64,000 bases of DNA from Spinacia oleracea (GCF_020520425.1 NC_079487.1:112254141-112318140), one strand, 5' to 3'. Shown: positions 24,781 through 37,730, counted from the stretch's first letter. Program-made: numbers and translations. The notes: generated from the sequence alone by a model not told the origin.

Positions 24781-25852
24781 ACTCTCAATCTGAATCCGAA
24801 TCATCAGTTTTGTGCATCTTCTGTACATAATGGAATTACAGATGAGTGAAATGTACAGCCACGACTAACAGGAAATCTAAGATTGCTCAACAAAATACTG
24901 AGCATCAAAATGTATAGACCGTCCAAATGATTAGACCCTATTGATGTTAGTCATGAGTTTTACATAAGCACTCTGAGTTGCTATAATTTCCGGTAGAGGG
25001 CTTTCTTATAGAGGCTTGTGTTTTATGTAAGTCTTTGCCTCTCGGAATTAATGTCATCATATATATTTTGATTCACGAATTGAGGTGAATTATTTTAACT
25101 TGGCTGGCATGTTGAATGCTCCATGTAGAAACGTTAAAATAGAACTAATTTTTGTTCATTCTTTTGCCATATATAAATGGAATTTGAGTACGTCTGATGT
25201 CTCTATGAATGATCTGGCCCTGTGTTCTGAAACTAGATTAAGAACAATGTTATTGCTGATTTTGTTGTCTGAATGTTCTGTTGCAGTCCCGATTTCACTG
25301 TTGTAATCATCCTTGTCAAAATTTAGTAATGGAGCCTTGTTATAGTGTTTTAATTTGCTTAAAATTCTATAGGAGTAATTTCTCTTATTTGTCAAAATCA
25401 AAATTTGTTTTTCTCATGTTTGAAAGTCTGATCAAGGTTCCTGAACAGAATGGTCAGGATCTAACATAAGTGTAAGTAGTTTGTTTTCTTGTGGAAAACA
25501 TAATTTTCACAACCTTGATTTTCCAGATCACACTCTTGATTATTTTGTGGTTCACATTCAATCATTTATATTGAGTTATTGACAAAAAAAAAATACTTTA
25601 GATGACAAATTAAAGCTTAATTTTGACAAGATTAACAAAAGAAAAAAACTTTTATTTCTTCATTAGTTAACTCATTACATTATACAAATACACTTTTACA
25701 CATGATAATATCACACATGAACTCCCGCGAAAAATTAGTCCACTCGCCAAAGGCCGTGAAAATTCCTGCAGTAGAACCAAAAAAAAAAAAATCACACATA
25801 AACAACATCCTTGAACAAAGGCACTCTATCATTTGAAAACTTGGAATTAGGC
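24781..25852. other. Region between convergent DUF620 and sHSP genes
   Basis: Contains the 3' flanks of two convergent genes. No further gene seen. Confidence 0.5.
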
Positions 25853-26338
25853 TTAGGCAGCAGAAGAGATATCAATGGACTTGACCTCAGGCTTCTTCTC
25901 CTCCATTTTAGGCACAGTGACAGTAAGAACACCATTCTCCATATTCGCCTTAATCTCCTCCATCTTTGCATTTTCCGGCAGCCTGAACCTCCTTAAGAAC
26001 TTTCCAGAACTCCTCTCAACACGGTGCCACTTGTCATTCTTCTCCTCCTGCTCTCTGTTTCTCTCCCCGCTGATCTGAAGCACCTTTCCATCTTCAACCT
26101 CAACCTTTACCTCCTCTTTCTTCAACCCAGGTAAATCCGCCTTGAAAACATGGGCCTCCGGGGTCTCTTTCCAGTCAATTCGAGTGTTCACAAACGCAGC
26201 GGTGTCTCCACCGGTGGAGGAGAGAGACTGAGAAGGGGTGTTGAAGGGAAATCCTTGAAAGGGATCAAATATATCAAGTGAGAATGGGTCGAAGACGTTG
26301 CTTCGTCGGTTTCCGAAAAAGCTTGGAATTAGCGACAT
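25853..26338 (-). CDS. Class I cytosolic small heat-shock protein (~18 kDa)
   Basis: An intronless frame of 161 residues. The N-terminal arm ([20 protein letters not shown]) is typical of plant class I sHSPs. The alpha-crystallin domain spans roughly residues 47-150, with the [18 protein letters not shown] and [20 protein letters not shown] consensus regions, and the tail carries the I-x-I motif as IDI for oligomer contacts. These proteins form cytosolic dodecamers that hold unfolding clients for Hsp70/Hsp100 refolding. Lack of introns is usual for the class. Upstream on the minus strand are a TATA box and a heat-shock element, consistent with heat induction. Confidence 0.95.
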   Translation of the reverse strand: MSLIPSFFGNRRSNVFDPFSLDIFDPFQGFPFNTPSQSLSSTGGDTAAFVNTRIDWKETPEAHVFKADLPGLKKEEVKVEVEDGKVLQISGERNREQEEKNDKWHRVERSSGKFLRRFRLPENAKMEEIKANMENGVLTVTVPKMEEKKPEVKSIDISSAA

Positions 26339-26450
26339 TGTTGAAATGATTTTTGGTTTTGGTTTTCTGAGTTTAGAATTGCAGATGTTTTTCTTTTGAG
26401 GATTGATGATCTCTCTGTTTTTTGATGACGAGATTGAAATCTTAAGAGGT

Positions 26451-26582
26451 ATTTATAATGATAAACAGAGAGTTCTAGTTCGTTCTGAGAAGGATTCCAT
26501 TTCAAAAACTGATGTTTCTTGATAGGCGGGGTAATACTAGATTGGAAATAAGAGGGGTTTTCAAGTGCACTCTGGAACCTTC
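26451..26582 (-). promoter_or_regulatory. sHSP promoter: TATA box and heat-shock element
   Basis: On the minus strand TATAAAT (26457-26451) lies about 115 bp before the ATG. Further upstream the palindromic core GAACCTTC (26575-26582) fits the nGAAnnTTCn heat-shock element, with looser GAA/TTC blocks such as GAAGGATTCC nearer the gene. Heat-shock factor binding is inferred. Confidence 0.55.
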
Positions 26583-26900
26583 CTACGTATTTGGGCTTCT
26601 CAGTTAACCGAATCTGCTATTTCTGTATTTTGGGTTATGGCCAACCCAAAAAATATTTGGGCTTCAATCACATAACAGTATAACACACAAATAGTCTCCT
26701 TTTTTTTTCTTTTTCAGGTGAATACACAAATAGTCTACTTGAGTCACTTGACAGATAATACAGAGTAATAAAGAGATTTTTTTTAATTTTTTTTTTTGAC
26801 AGTAATTACACACAAAAGAAAAAGCTAGTGTCCATCCTTCCTAGCTGAAACAGCTAGATCATAGGCACGTTTAACATCTAATCTAGAACTTTTCCTAATA
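26583..26900. other. Intergenic sequence
   Basis: No gene supported. A-rich/T-rich runs lie near 26700 and 26780-26800. A short minus-strand frame near 26825-26895 has no identified product. Confidence 0.4.
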
Positions 26901-27297
26901 CTAGTGGTTCGGGCGCGCGTTGCGTGCCGTATGCTCTGAAATAACTAATTTGGTATCAATTTTATTCTAATGCTTTATATATATTTGTACTAATGATATG
27001 TATAGTGACAATTGTACCGACTTTAATTTAATTCTTACTTCATAATAGCATAGCTTATGAATAACTAATTTGGTATCAACTTTGTTCTAATGCTCTATAT
27101 ATATATTTGTGCTAATGATATGTAGAGTGACAAGTTTTACCGACTTTGATTTAATTCTTACTTCACAATATATGCTATGTTGTTTGTTTGCTATGTAATT
27201 AATTTTTTTCGAAGTCAGCGACAGTACTTTCATGGATATGTCGATCAACTTCTTGTTGATATGTTAATCCTATTTGAGAGGTTCGATAATGGGAGCA

Positions 27298-27382
<85 letters not shown>

Positions 27383-27769
27383 AACAAGAATTAAATTTAA
27401 AAGTAAAATAAAATTTAATGGGTATCATTTAATAATAAGAAGAAGAATTAAATTTAAAATAAAATGAAATATAATGGGGAGTTATTGTTCATAAGAACCG
27501 AATAGGAGAGAACCAGAGAAGAAATGATAATCATGGTGTTGGGAATGTTAGGATTTTTGGGAAGGGATGATGAATTGAAGCACTTTGGGGCTCCATTAAT
27601 CAGAGGAATATAAAGCTTGAATGAAAAGGAAAGTGAATAAGTGGAAGAAGATTAAAGAAGGGAAACATGTGGAAATTTTGTAAAAGTATGGTCAAATTTG
27701 TTAATAAGGTGTGAGGGGTTACTGTTCATAAGAGAAATAGCTTAGCTCCCACTTTTTATAGAGTAGAGA
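26901..27769 (-). mobile_element. Non-autonomous Helitron with internal TTA array
   Basis: On the minus strand it begins TCTCTACTCTATAAAAAGTG at 27769 and ends with a GC-rich imperfect hairpin (GGCACGCAACGCGCGCC) plus CTAG at 26904-26901. Host A precedes and T follows. The 869-bp interior holds a direct repeat with a 120-bp period (from 26940 and 27060) and a pure (TTA)n microsatellite. No RepHel is encoded. Confidence 0.72.
27299..27380 (+). repeat. (TTA)n microsatellite
   Basis: An uninterrupted TTA array of about 27 units inside the Helitron. It produces poly-Leu and poly-Ile frames that are not genes. Confidence 0.9.
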
Positions 27770-27770
27770 T

Positions 27771-28744
27771 AACACACATCTATCATCTTCTATAAGCCTC
27801 CTTCTCTTTAACCCTCTCTTTGTTGGGAGAGCATTGTTGAGGGTTTTCCAAATGAAAACTTTCTATTTGGGGAGAATGTTTGCGCTTCAGAATTTCTTCC
27901 AAAAATTGTCCAAGATACTCAAATCATCTAACTCAGTTCTGTTTGCCATGAGGTATGCATACAATGTCTTAACTGAACATTTTCCATTTGTGAGACCAAC
28001 CCAATGAAACAGATCTTCTATATTTGCCTCAGAGATATGAGTATCCAATATTTTTCTTGCCGTACCTTCTTGAAATATTCTCCAAATTAGATAAGTATTC
28101 CAAGTTTTTGAACCATTCTGGAATAAATCACTTACCTTATTCACACTATGAAGATTTTGATTTTGGTGTCTTCTATAGAGGATTGAGCTTGAAGGAATCC
28201 AATTTCCATCATTTATATTCGTATTACCCCTATAAATAACCTTTCTAAAGCCTCCACTGATTGTTTGAATACTTTTACACATACCTCTATATCCCCACGA
28301 AGCTCTTGGTGGTATATGTTTCGAAAGAGCAGCTTCCAGTGTCAACTTCTTATAAGCTGCATTCAGAATTCTGGATAGGAGAAGGCTTAGGTTATGCTGA
28401 ATACGTAAAGCTTGTTTAGCAAGGAGTGCCTTATTATTATAACATTCAATATTCCTGAGCCCCATGCCTCCCATTCCCTTCGGAGTTTCCAGTTTATCTC
28501 TTTTTACCCAACAAACTCCTCTTCTATCTCCACTCCCTTTCCACCAAAAATGCATGGCTAAAGCACCCATTCTGTTAACCACTGATTTGGGAACCAAAAA
28601 CACAGACAGAATATTTGCACAAAGAGCAGCAAGAATACCGTTGATAAGAATGGTCCTTCCAGCGGGAGAGAGATGCAAATGCTTCCATGCAGTGATCTTT
28701 CGATATATTTTCTTGATCAATGAGTGATACACATTAGTTGATCT
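27771..28744 (-). pseudogene. L1-type LINE ORF2, 3' portion (left of the copia insertion)
   Basis: The minus-strand frame continues the reverse-transcriptase region of the LINE fragment at 39095. Segments such as WKHLHLSPAGRTILINGIL, FWWKG and KGMGGMGLRNIECYNNKALL are typical of the post-RT part of plant L1 ORF2. Beyond the stop at 27887 the similarity carries on through further stops and a frame change to a zf-RVT-like NALPTK..LKRRRLIEDDRCVL. It then ends abruptly at the Helitron boundary near 27770. The copy is a decayed pseudogene and its start is on the far side of the LTR element. Confidence 0.82.
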
Positions 28745-30091
28745 TGTTAGGTTATGATACATATGACACTACATAGATCATGCGGAAACAACCATTAACC
28801 CAGGACAACATATTATTTACACATAATCATATAGCATAATTTAGATGCATACTCTTTGTTGCGTGCCCTCCCTAGCTGCGCCCGAACCGAACAAGAACAA
28901 GTCTTTTAGGACTCCAAGTGTCGTCCCTCCGTAGATAGTCCACAGCACGTCCGGATCCGCCTTAAGATTGACCAACTAGAATCGCCCTTAAGGTACTAGA
29001 AAATTTCGGCACTTTATGAGCAAGATGTGTGTTTTAATTTTCTCTCAAAAAACTCACTTTTGAATACTTTGAAACTTATGTATAAATTATGACCCCTAGG
29101 CCTTTATTTATAGAGTTATGGAAAAGGAATCGTAATCCTAGTAGGATACGAATTAATTGGAATTAGAATCCTACATGAATTCTATTTAATTAATTCATCC
29201 AATTAGGAATAGAAATTTAATCATACACTGACTCTTGTAGATTCAGGAATCACGCATGAGCACAAACTCACACACACACGGCAGCCACAAGGGCTGCCCA
29301 TGCGCGTGCGAGCAGCAGCCCACGCAGCACGGCCCACGCATCCGTGGCCCTTGGCGCGCGCTGGGCTTGTGGCGTGCGTGCTTGCTGGGCGATGGCCCGG
29401 CTTCGTGCTGGGCCTTCGTCCGGCAGGCCTCGTCCGATGCTAATTCGTACGATACGCTTCCGATTAAATTTCCATTTCCGGAATCTATTTCCGATACGAA
29501 CAATATTTAATATTTCCGATTCCGGAATTAATTTCCGTTTCGAACAAATATTTAATATTTCCGTTTCCGGAATTATTTTCCGATTCCGGTAATATTTCCG
29601 ATTCTGACAATATTTCCGTTTCCGGCAATATTTCCGATTCTGGTAATATTTCCATTTCCAATAATATTTTCCGATACGTACCATGTTTCCGTTTCCGGCA
29701 ACATCTACGACTTGGATAATATTCATATTTCCGATACGATCCATATTTCCGTTTCCGGCAATATCATCGTTTCCGGAGTATTCATTTCTTGCCTGTGACG
29801 ATCTTAGCTCCCACTGAAACCAAGATCCGTCGGTTCCGAATATTCATAGATGGAGTATTTAATGCCATTAAATACTTGATCCGTTTACGTACTATTTGTG
29901 TGACCCTACGGGTTCAGTCAAGAGTAAGCTGTGGATTAATATCATTAATTCCACTTGAACTGAAGCGGCCTCTAGCTAGGCATTCAGCTCACTTGATCTC
30001 ACTGAATTATTAACTTGTTAATTAATACTGAACCGCATTTATTAGACTTAACATAGAATGCATACTTGGACCAAGGGCATTATTTCCTTCA
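28745..30091 (-). repeat. 3' LTR of the copia element
   Basis: 1,347 bp, identical as far as read to the copy at 37748. It contains a GC-rich block (29276-29450) and an array of degenerate 18-20-nt units built on TTTCCGATTCCGG (29455-29780). Small frames seen here are duplicated exactly in the other LTR and are not genes. Confidence 0.95.
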
Positions 30092-30108
30092 GTCTCCCAC
30101 TTGTCCTT
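30092..30108 (-). other. Polypurine tract
   Basis: On the minus strand GGACAAGTGGGAGAC directly precedes the 3' LTR, where plus-strand DNA synthesis is primed. Confidence 0.6.
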
Positions 30109-30955
30109 AGGGACAAGTGTGCATTTCCTAATTCCTTTGTCGCTCGATGCTTGCTCTTGAACATAAGGTAAGAGTTGTCATCCTTATTATGTCCAGAGGT
30201 GTTCCTCGGTTTCAGAGTTCAACTGATCAAATAAACAGATAATCATAGCCTATGATTCATCCGAGCACGGCCATGCATTTCACAGTTTCTAGCTCTCCGA
30301 GTGGCCTTGTACAACTTTTAAGCATCTCATCCCGATTTATGGGAGGACAATCCCAATCTTGCGATCTTGAGATTAGACTTCGTTTGATAGGTGATTACCT
30401 GAGCGTTGCCTTTATAGCCTCCTTTTACGGTGCGACGGTTGGTCAACGTCAAAGCAACCAGTTCTCAAACAAGTAATCTCAAATCACTCAGGTATTGAGG
30501 ATTTAGTGTCTAATAATTTAATGAAATTTACTTATGACAGACTTTCATCTCTTACAGTAAAGTTTCATAGGTCTTGTCCGATACTAGTCTTCCCAAAGTA
30601 AGTATCTATGCAAATGATTATGACATTGCCATGTCCACATAGTTCAAGAAACAGAACTACTAGTCATCTTGCACTCTAATCGTCTAACGTTTTCTATGCG
30701 TCCAATTTTATAGAAAACTCCGATTAGGGACCATTTTCAACCTTTGACATTCAAGTTCACTTGATAGACATTTCTTAGTCACAGGACTGGTCCTGACAGT
30801 CTATCTTGAATATATCGTCAAGTTGAAGGGACTCATCATTTAATAAACCACAAATTAAATGGAAAAATGAATTTCTTTCATTTATTGTGAATGATTAACC
30901 AATAATGTTTTACAAAGATTTAAACTCTAAAACTTTAAAACATTAAACAGAGACA

Positions 30956-33900
30956 TCAAAGCCATTCTCCAATATGCTTGATTCCCATAGCTGCAGTGTG
31001 CGAGTTGTGCTTCGCTTGCGGCAGAGGTTTAGTTAATGGATCTGATATGTTGTCATCAGTTCCAATTTTGCTTATCTCGACTTCTTTTCTTTCAACGAAC
31101 TCTCGTAGAAGGTGAAATCTACGAAGTACATGCTTGACTCTCTGGTGGTGTCTAGGCTCTTTTGCCTGTGCAATAGCTCCGTTATTATCACAATACAGGG
31201 CTATTGGTCCTTTAATGGAGGGGACTACACCAAGTTCTCCTATGAACTTCCTTAGCCATATAGCTTCCTTTGCTGCTTCATGTGCAGCAATGTACTCCGC
31301 TTCAGTTGTAGAATCCGCAATGGTGCTTTGCTTAGCACTTTTCCAGCTTACTGCTCCTCCGTTGAGGCAGAAGACAAACCCAGACTGTGATCTGAAATCA
31401 TCTTTGTCGGTTTGGAAACTTGCGTCCGTATAGCCTTTAACAATTAATTCATCATCTCCACCATAGACCAGGAAGTCATCTTTGTGCCTTTTCAGGTACT
31501 TCAGAATGTTCTTGGCAGCAGTCCAATGCGCCTCTCCTGGGTCTGACTGGTATCTGCTCGTAGCACTGAGTGCGTACGCAACATCCGGGCGTGTACATAT
31601 CATAGCATACATTATTGAACCAATCAATGATGCATATGGAATCCCATTCATTCGTCTACGCTCATCAAGTGTTTTTGGGCACTGAGTCTTGCTTAGAGTC
31701 ATTCCATGAGACATGGGTAGGTAGCCTCGCTTGGAGTCCGCCATCTTGAACCTATCAAGCACCTTATTGATATAAGTGCTTTGACTAAGTCCAATCATCT
31801 TTTTAGATCTATCTCTGTAAATCTTGATGCCCAATATGTACTGTGCTTCTCCTAGATCCTTCATCGAAAAACATTTCCCAAGCCAAATCTTGACAGAGTT
31901 CAACATAGGAATGTCATTTCCGATAAGCAATATGTCGTCGACATATAATACTAGGAAAGCAATTTTGCTCCCACTGACCTTCTTGTATACACAAGATTCG
32001 TCCGCGTTCTTGATGAAACCAAAGTCACTGACTGCTTCATCAAAACGTATATTCCAGCTCCTGGATGCCTGCTTCAATCCGTAGATTGACTTCTTTAGCT
32101 TGCATACCTTTTTAGCATTCTTTGGATCCTCAAAACCTTCAGGCTGTGTCATAAACACAGTTTCTGTTAAAACGCTGTTTAAGAAAGCAGTTTTGACATC
32201 CATCTGCCATATTTCGTAATCGTAATATGCAGCGATTGCTAACATTATTCGAATAGACTTTAGCATTGCAACTGGTGAAAAGGTTTCATCGTAATCCACA
32301 CCGTGGACTTGCCTGTAACCTTTTGCAACCAATCTAGCTTTGAAAACTTCAAGTTTCCCATCCTTGTCCTTTTCAGTTTGAAAACCCATTTGCTTCCAAT
32401 GGCTTGGTAGCCATCTGGCAAATCGACCAAATCCCATACTTGGTTTTCAGACATGGAGTCTAATTCAGATTGCATGGCTTCTTGCCATTGCTTGGAGCTA
32501 GGGCTCGTCATAGCTTGCTTGTAAGTCGCAGGTTCATCACTTTCAAGTAATAGAACGTCATAGCTCTCGTTCGTCAAAATACCTAAGTACCTTTCCGGTT
32601 GAGATCTATATCTTTGCGATCTACGCGGGGTAACATTTCTAGATTGACCATGATTCTCACCAGATTCTTCTAAAGATCTCTGAGTTTCATCTTGAATGTC
32701 ATCTTGAGCATTCTCTAGAGTTTGTTGTTCGACTCGAATTTCTTCGAGGTCTACTTTTCTCCCACTTGTCATTTTGGAAATGTGATCCTTCTCCAAAAAG
32801 ACACCATCTCGAGCAACAAACACTTTGTTCTCAGATGTATTGTAGAAGTAATACCCCTTTGTTTCCTTTGGATAGCCCACAAGGATACATTTGTCAGATT
32901 TTGGATGAAGTTTGTCTGAAATTAATCGTTTGACGTAAACTTCACATCCCCAAATCTTAAGAAAAGACACATTTGGAGGCTTTCCAAACCATAATTCGTA
33001 TGGAGTCTTTTCGACAGCTTTAGACGGAGCTCTATTTATAGTGAGTGCAGCTGTATTTAGTGCATGTCCCCAAAATTCTAATGGAAGTTCGGCCTGACCC
33101 ATCATTGACCTGACCATGTCTAGCAAGGTTCTGTTCCTCCGTTCTGACACACCGTTCCATTGTGGTGTTCCAGGAGGAGTCAATTCTGATAGAATTCCAC
33201 ATTCTTTCAGATGGTCATCAAATTCATAGCTCAGATATTCACCGCCTCTATCAGACCGCAGTGCCTTAATCTTCTTGCCTAATTGATTCTCTACTTCACT
33301 CTGAAATTCCTTGAATTTGTCAAAGGATTCAGACTTATGCTTCATTAGGTAGACATAACCATACCTACTGAAGTCATCAGTGAAAGTGATAAAGTAGCTG
33401 AAACCACCTCTAGCATTTGTACTCATTGGTCCACATACATCTGTATGGATTAAACCCAATAGTTCATTTGCTCTTTCTCCAACTTTAGAGAAAGGTTGCT
33501 TTGTCATTTTGCCAAGTAAACATGATTCGCATTTACCATAATCCTCTAAGTCAAATGGTTCTAGAATTCCTTCCCTTTGAAGTCTTTCTAAGCGTTTCAA
33601 GTTTATATGGCCTAATCGACAATGCCACAGATAGGTGAGATCTGAATCATCCTTTTTGGCCTTTTTGGTATTTATGTTATATACTTGTTTGTCGTGATCT
33701 AATAAATAAAGTCCATTGACTAATCTAGCAGATCCATAAAACATCTCTTTAAAATAAAACGAACAACTATTGTCTTTTATTATAAAGGAAAATCCCTTAG
33801 CATCTAAGCAAGAAACTGAAATGATGTTTTTAGTAAGACTTGGAACATGGAAACATTCTTCCAGTTCCAAAACTAGCCCGGAGGGCAACGACAAATAGTA

Positions 33901-34920
33901 AGTTCCTACAGCTAATGCAGCAATCCGTGCTCCATTTCCCACTCGTAGGTCGACTTCACCCTTGCTTAACTTTCTACTTCTTCTTAGTCCCTGTGGATTG
34001 GAACATAAGTGTGAGCCACAACCTGTATCTAATACCCAAGAAGTTGAATTAGCAAGTATACAGTCTATAACGAAAATACCTGAAGATGGAACGACTGTTC
34101 CGTTCTTCTGATCTTCCTTTAGCTTCAAGCAATCTCTCTTCCAATGCCCCTTCTTCTTGCAGTAGAAGCATTCGGATTCAGAAGTGGGTTGACTGACCTT
34201 CCTCTTTGCAGATTTGGCGCCAGTTTGCTTAGTTGGGCTGGCCTTGTTGCCACCTTTCTTAGCATTCCTCTTCTTTCCAGATTTCTTGAACTTGCCCCCA
34301 CGCACCATAAGCACATCCTGCTTATCACTTTTGAGCGTCTTTTCAGCGGTCTTCAGCATACCGTGAAGCTCAGTGAGCGTTTTGTCCAGACTATTCATAC
34401 TGTAGTTCAGTTTGAACTGATCATACCCGCTATGAAGAGAATGGAGGATGGTGTCTATAGCCATTTCCTGAGAAAATTGCTGACCCAGCCGACTCATATT
34501 CTCAATGAGTCCAATCATTTTGAGAACATGTGGACTTACGGGCTCGCCTTTCTTAAGCTTGGTCTCAAGAATTTGCCTATGAGTCTCGAATCTTTCGACT
34601 CGAGCCAGATCTTGGAACATGTTCTTCAACTCACTGATGATTGTGAAAGCATCTGAGTTGATGAACGTTTTCTGCAGATCCGCACTCATGGTGGCGAGCA
34701 TTAGACATTTCACATCCTTGTTGGCATCAATCCAACGATTGAGGGCAGCCTGAGTGACCCCGTCGCCAGGAGCTTCGGGCATCGCCTCATCCAGGACATA
34801 CTCCTTTTCTTCCTGCATAAGAACTATTTGCAAGTTCCTTTGCCAGTCAAGGAAGTTTTTCCCGTTCAACTTCTCCTTTTCGAGAATTGATCGAATGTTG
34901 AATGAATTGTTGTTTGCCAT
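30956..34920 (-). pseudogene. Copia gag-pol with one frameshift
   Basis: Gag starts at 34920 (MANNNSFNIRSILEKEKLNG). Domains in order: UBN2-type gag; CCHC knuckle CFYCKKKGHWKRDC near residue 250; protease WVLDTGCGSH near 293; GAG-pre-integrase LWHCRLGH; integrase core with HTDVCGP and the ERRN motif; RT with YVDDILL (about 31930-31945); RNase H ending at 30956. Near 32365, just after the RT start motif SKWVFKLK, the frame breaks by one base, so RT and RNase H lie in the next frame. All other blocks are open, so this lesion alone separates integrase from RT. It could be a recent mutation or a sequencing error. The 93 bp upstream of 34920 are also open but the conserved gag start argues against using them. 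Confidence 0.9.
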
Positions 34921-37730
34921 ATTAAAAACTACAATTGAAAAGAATAAACAAATAAATAACCATTCACAGTTTCTCTTAATAAACTTAAATTCTAGCATAC
35001 ATGCATAATTCAATGTTTATTAAGCATTTTATTCAAGTTATGTGTTCCGGCAGGTGTGAATAAAATGATTCCAAGATCCTAAAATCATTGAAGAACTAAG
35101 CACAGTTTGTCGACTTAATCCTAGAACATCTTAGGTAAGCAAAAGCCTTTTGCTAATAGTCTAGAAACTATTCTTGGTTGATAGGTACGTCTAAGAACTT
35201 ATTAGGTAAACCTATCGAATTTGCCACGACATAAAAGGACTCCTTACTTATATCGTTGAGTTTCACCAAAACTAACATGTACTCACAATTATTTGTGTAC
35301 CTTGCCCCTTTAGGAACAATAAGTAACACCTCGCTGAGCGAAAACTATTACTAGATTGATGTAAAGGATATCCAAGCAAGTGTATATTTTGGCATGGCAC
35401 CTTTTAACTCAATTTTTAAGTTTGGAACTTAAGGCTCTTACTATGTTGGTTAGATTTTAAGTGAACTAAAATCCTTAATCATGCAACATAATCAAGCTTA
35501 TGATCTCATGCATTTTAAGACATATTTAAAACAATAAATAACTTAAAACATGCATAAGATATTTGTGATCTAGTATGGCCCGACTTCATCTTGAAGCTTT
35601 GACTTCAAAGTCCGTCTTGAAAATCTCCGTGGGAGGCACCATTTTCTTCAAATAGGATAAGCTATAACTAATTACAACTATTTGATGGTTCGCAGACCAT
35701 ATTTGAATTGAAAAATAACTTTGGTACTTTAGACCAATTACATTCAAATTAATGGTACGCAGACCATATTTTCTATCCTATTTGGGCCATACTAGTCACT
35801 TCATAACCTGCAAAACAGTACATATACAATATATACCATTCACCCATTCATTATCATGAATGGCCCACATAGCTGGTTAGTAAAACACATTATGCATCAC
35901 GTAAACATTTGCAGCAATTAATCAAGGGCACCAATAATCTACCAATTATTCAGTCCTTATTAATTCTAATCGAGTTGTTTTAACCTTAAGGATTTGTAGA
36001 CCTAATCAAGAGTTTATGACTAAAAAGCGCTCCCACTCAAACCAATAAATTCATATGCTTTACTAATTTTAAACATAAAATTGTATTTCTAGTCTAACCG
36101 GAAACATACAAATTTAATTAAAATTTAAAGCTCATATAAATTTATAATTGAATCCAAAAAGTTTAATTTAATTTCAGTCGCATTTAAATTAATTCATGAT
36201 TTTAATTTTAGTAAAATAATTAGAATAAATAACATTTATTATAATTATAATATTCAAAATTAAAATCCAAGAAATTAATTCAAATTATTAATTTTAAAAT
36301 TAATTAAAATTACGTGAACTGAAATTTTCAATTTAAACATTCAAAACGATCTAATCGTAACGCAAAACACCCTACGCGTTGCACGCCCATGGGCCGTACG
36401 CACACAGCCATTGCTGGCCATGTGCGCGCAGCCCATGCGCTCGTCGCATAGCTGCTGCTGTCCTATCGCAAGCCTCCGCACAGCGCCCCATCGCACGCGA
36501 GCTATCGCTTGCTGTGCGCGCGCGCGAGATCGCTCGCTGGGCGCGCTGGCTCGCTCGCTGTGCGCGCGAGCCATCGCTCGCTGGGGCGCGACATCGCTCG
36601 CTGGGCGAGCGACATCGCGCGCTGTGCGCGCGAGCCATCGCTCGCTGGGCGAGCGACATCGCGCGCTGTGCGCGCGAGTTGTGCTGGGCGCAGCGCTCGT
36701 GGCACGCGAGCTTGCGCTCGCTGCGCGCGAGGCTGCGCGTACTTGTGCGAGGCAGCGCGCGTTGTGGCGCAGCTCGCTTGCTGCCCACACGCGACTGCCT
36801 TGGCTCGCCCCTCGCCCATGCCCATTCGTTCATTGCTCGTGGCACACGACACAAGGCAGGGCTGCTGCCTTGTGCTCGTGCACTACGCCCTTGCTCATTG
36901 CATTCGTGCCGCACGGGCGACGAGCTCCCTTGCTCGTCGTCGCATGCCCGCATTCTACAACACCCCTTAAGGGTAACACGAAGCGTCCATTGCTTCGTGC
37001 GTGCAAGTTATTTGAACGAATCGCATAAAAATTTAAAATTTATATTTAAAATTAATGACAAATTAATAAATATTATTAATTTCATAATTTTAGGGCGAAA
37101 AAATCGAAAATTTATTATCCAATTGATTTCCGATTGATATGGATTCAAGTTTAGGTCATAAAAATTTAAAATTTATCGTAAATTTACAATTTTTATGGTG
37201 GTTTTTAATCATAGGTTTCTAATTAAATTACAATTAATTATGAAAATCAAATTAATTCTAAATTATTCTAATTTTCAACAAATTAATCATAATTACAAAT
37301 TAGATTGCATAATTAACAAGACTAGGCATTCAAACTTGTTAAACATATGCAGTAGGTCAATCAAAAATTCAAGATTTATCAACAAGAATCGCAAATATTT
37401 AATTTAACATCTTAAATTTACGAAATTTTGCATTCGAAAAACTAAAACCTTCGAAAAGTCATAGTTAGGCTTCGAATTTGAGAATTCTGGGTTCGGCAGA
37501 AAAAAACTATTTTTGTCAAAATTTTAGAATGCCTTTTACATGCGGAATTGACACAAAAATCACTCAATTCGGATGAGTAATGAAGAAACTGCCGAAAAAC
37601 TGCGTACATATAATTAAATAAACGCAATTTGCAATTAATTAACAATTACGAAAATTAATCACCCCTTTTAATTCTTGCAAATTTGTAATATTTAACCATG
37701 TTCATGCAATTTAGATTATGAAAATAATAA
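34921..37730 (-). other. Long untranslated leader of the copia element
   Basis: About 2.8 kb between the primer-binding site and gag. It is AT-rich with no plausible gene except the GC-rich low-complexity island at 36370-36970. Unusually long leaders occur in several large plant copia families. Confidence 0.6.
36370..36970. repeat. GC-rich island of short dyads in the copia leader
   Basis: A sharp jump from AT-rich flanks to very GC-rich sequence made of GCGAGCGA, GCGCGCTGTGCGCGCGAG and CATCGCTCGCTGGGC words. A 44-bp period is clear around 36600-36690. The words are partly self-complementary, so both strands are open in several frames and yield Arg/Ala/Ser-rich predictions that I regard as artefacts. 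Confidence 0.75.

Noticed and set aside
27177..27467. Frames with poly-Leu or poly-Ile
   Set aside because: Translation of a (TTA)n microsatellite.
29243..30013. Open frames inside the LTR, repeated at 38246-39016
   Set aside because: Identical in both LTRs, built on TTTCCG repeats and GC-rich sequence, with no recognisable domain.
36341..37137. Several overlapping Arg/Ala-rich frames of 116-252 codons on both strands
   Set aside because: They arise from the GC-rich self-complementary repeat in the copia leader; there is no domain, no consistent frame and no start context.
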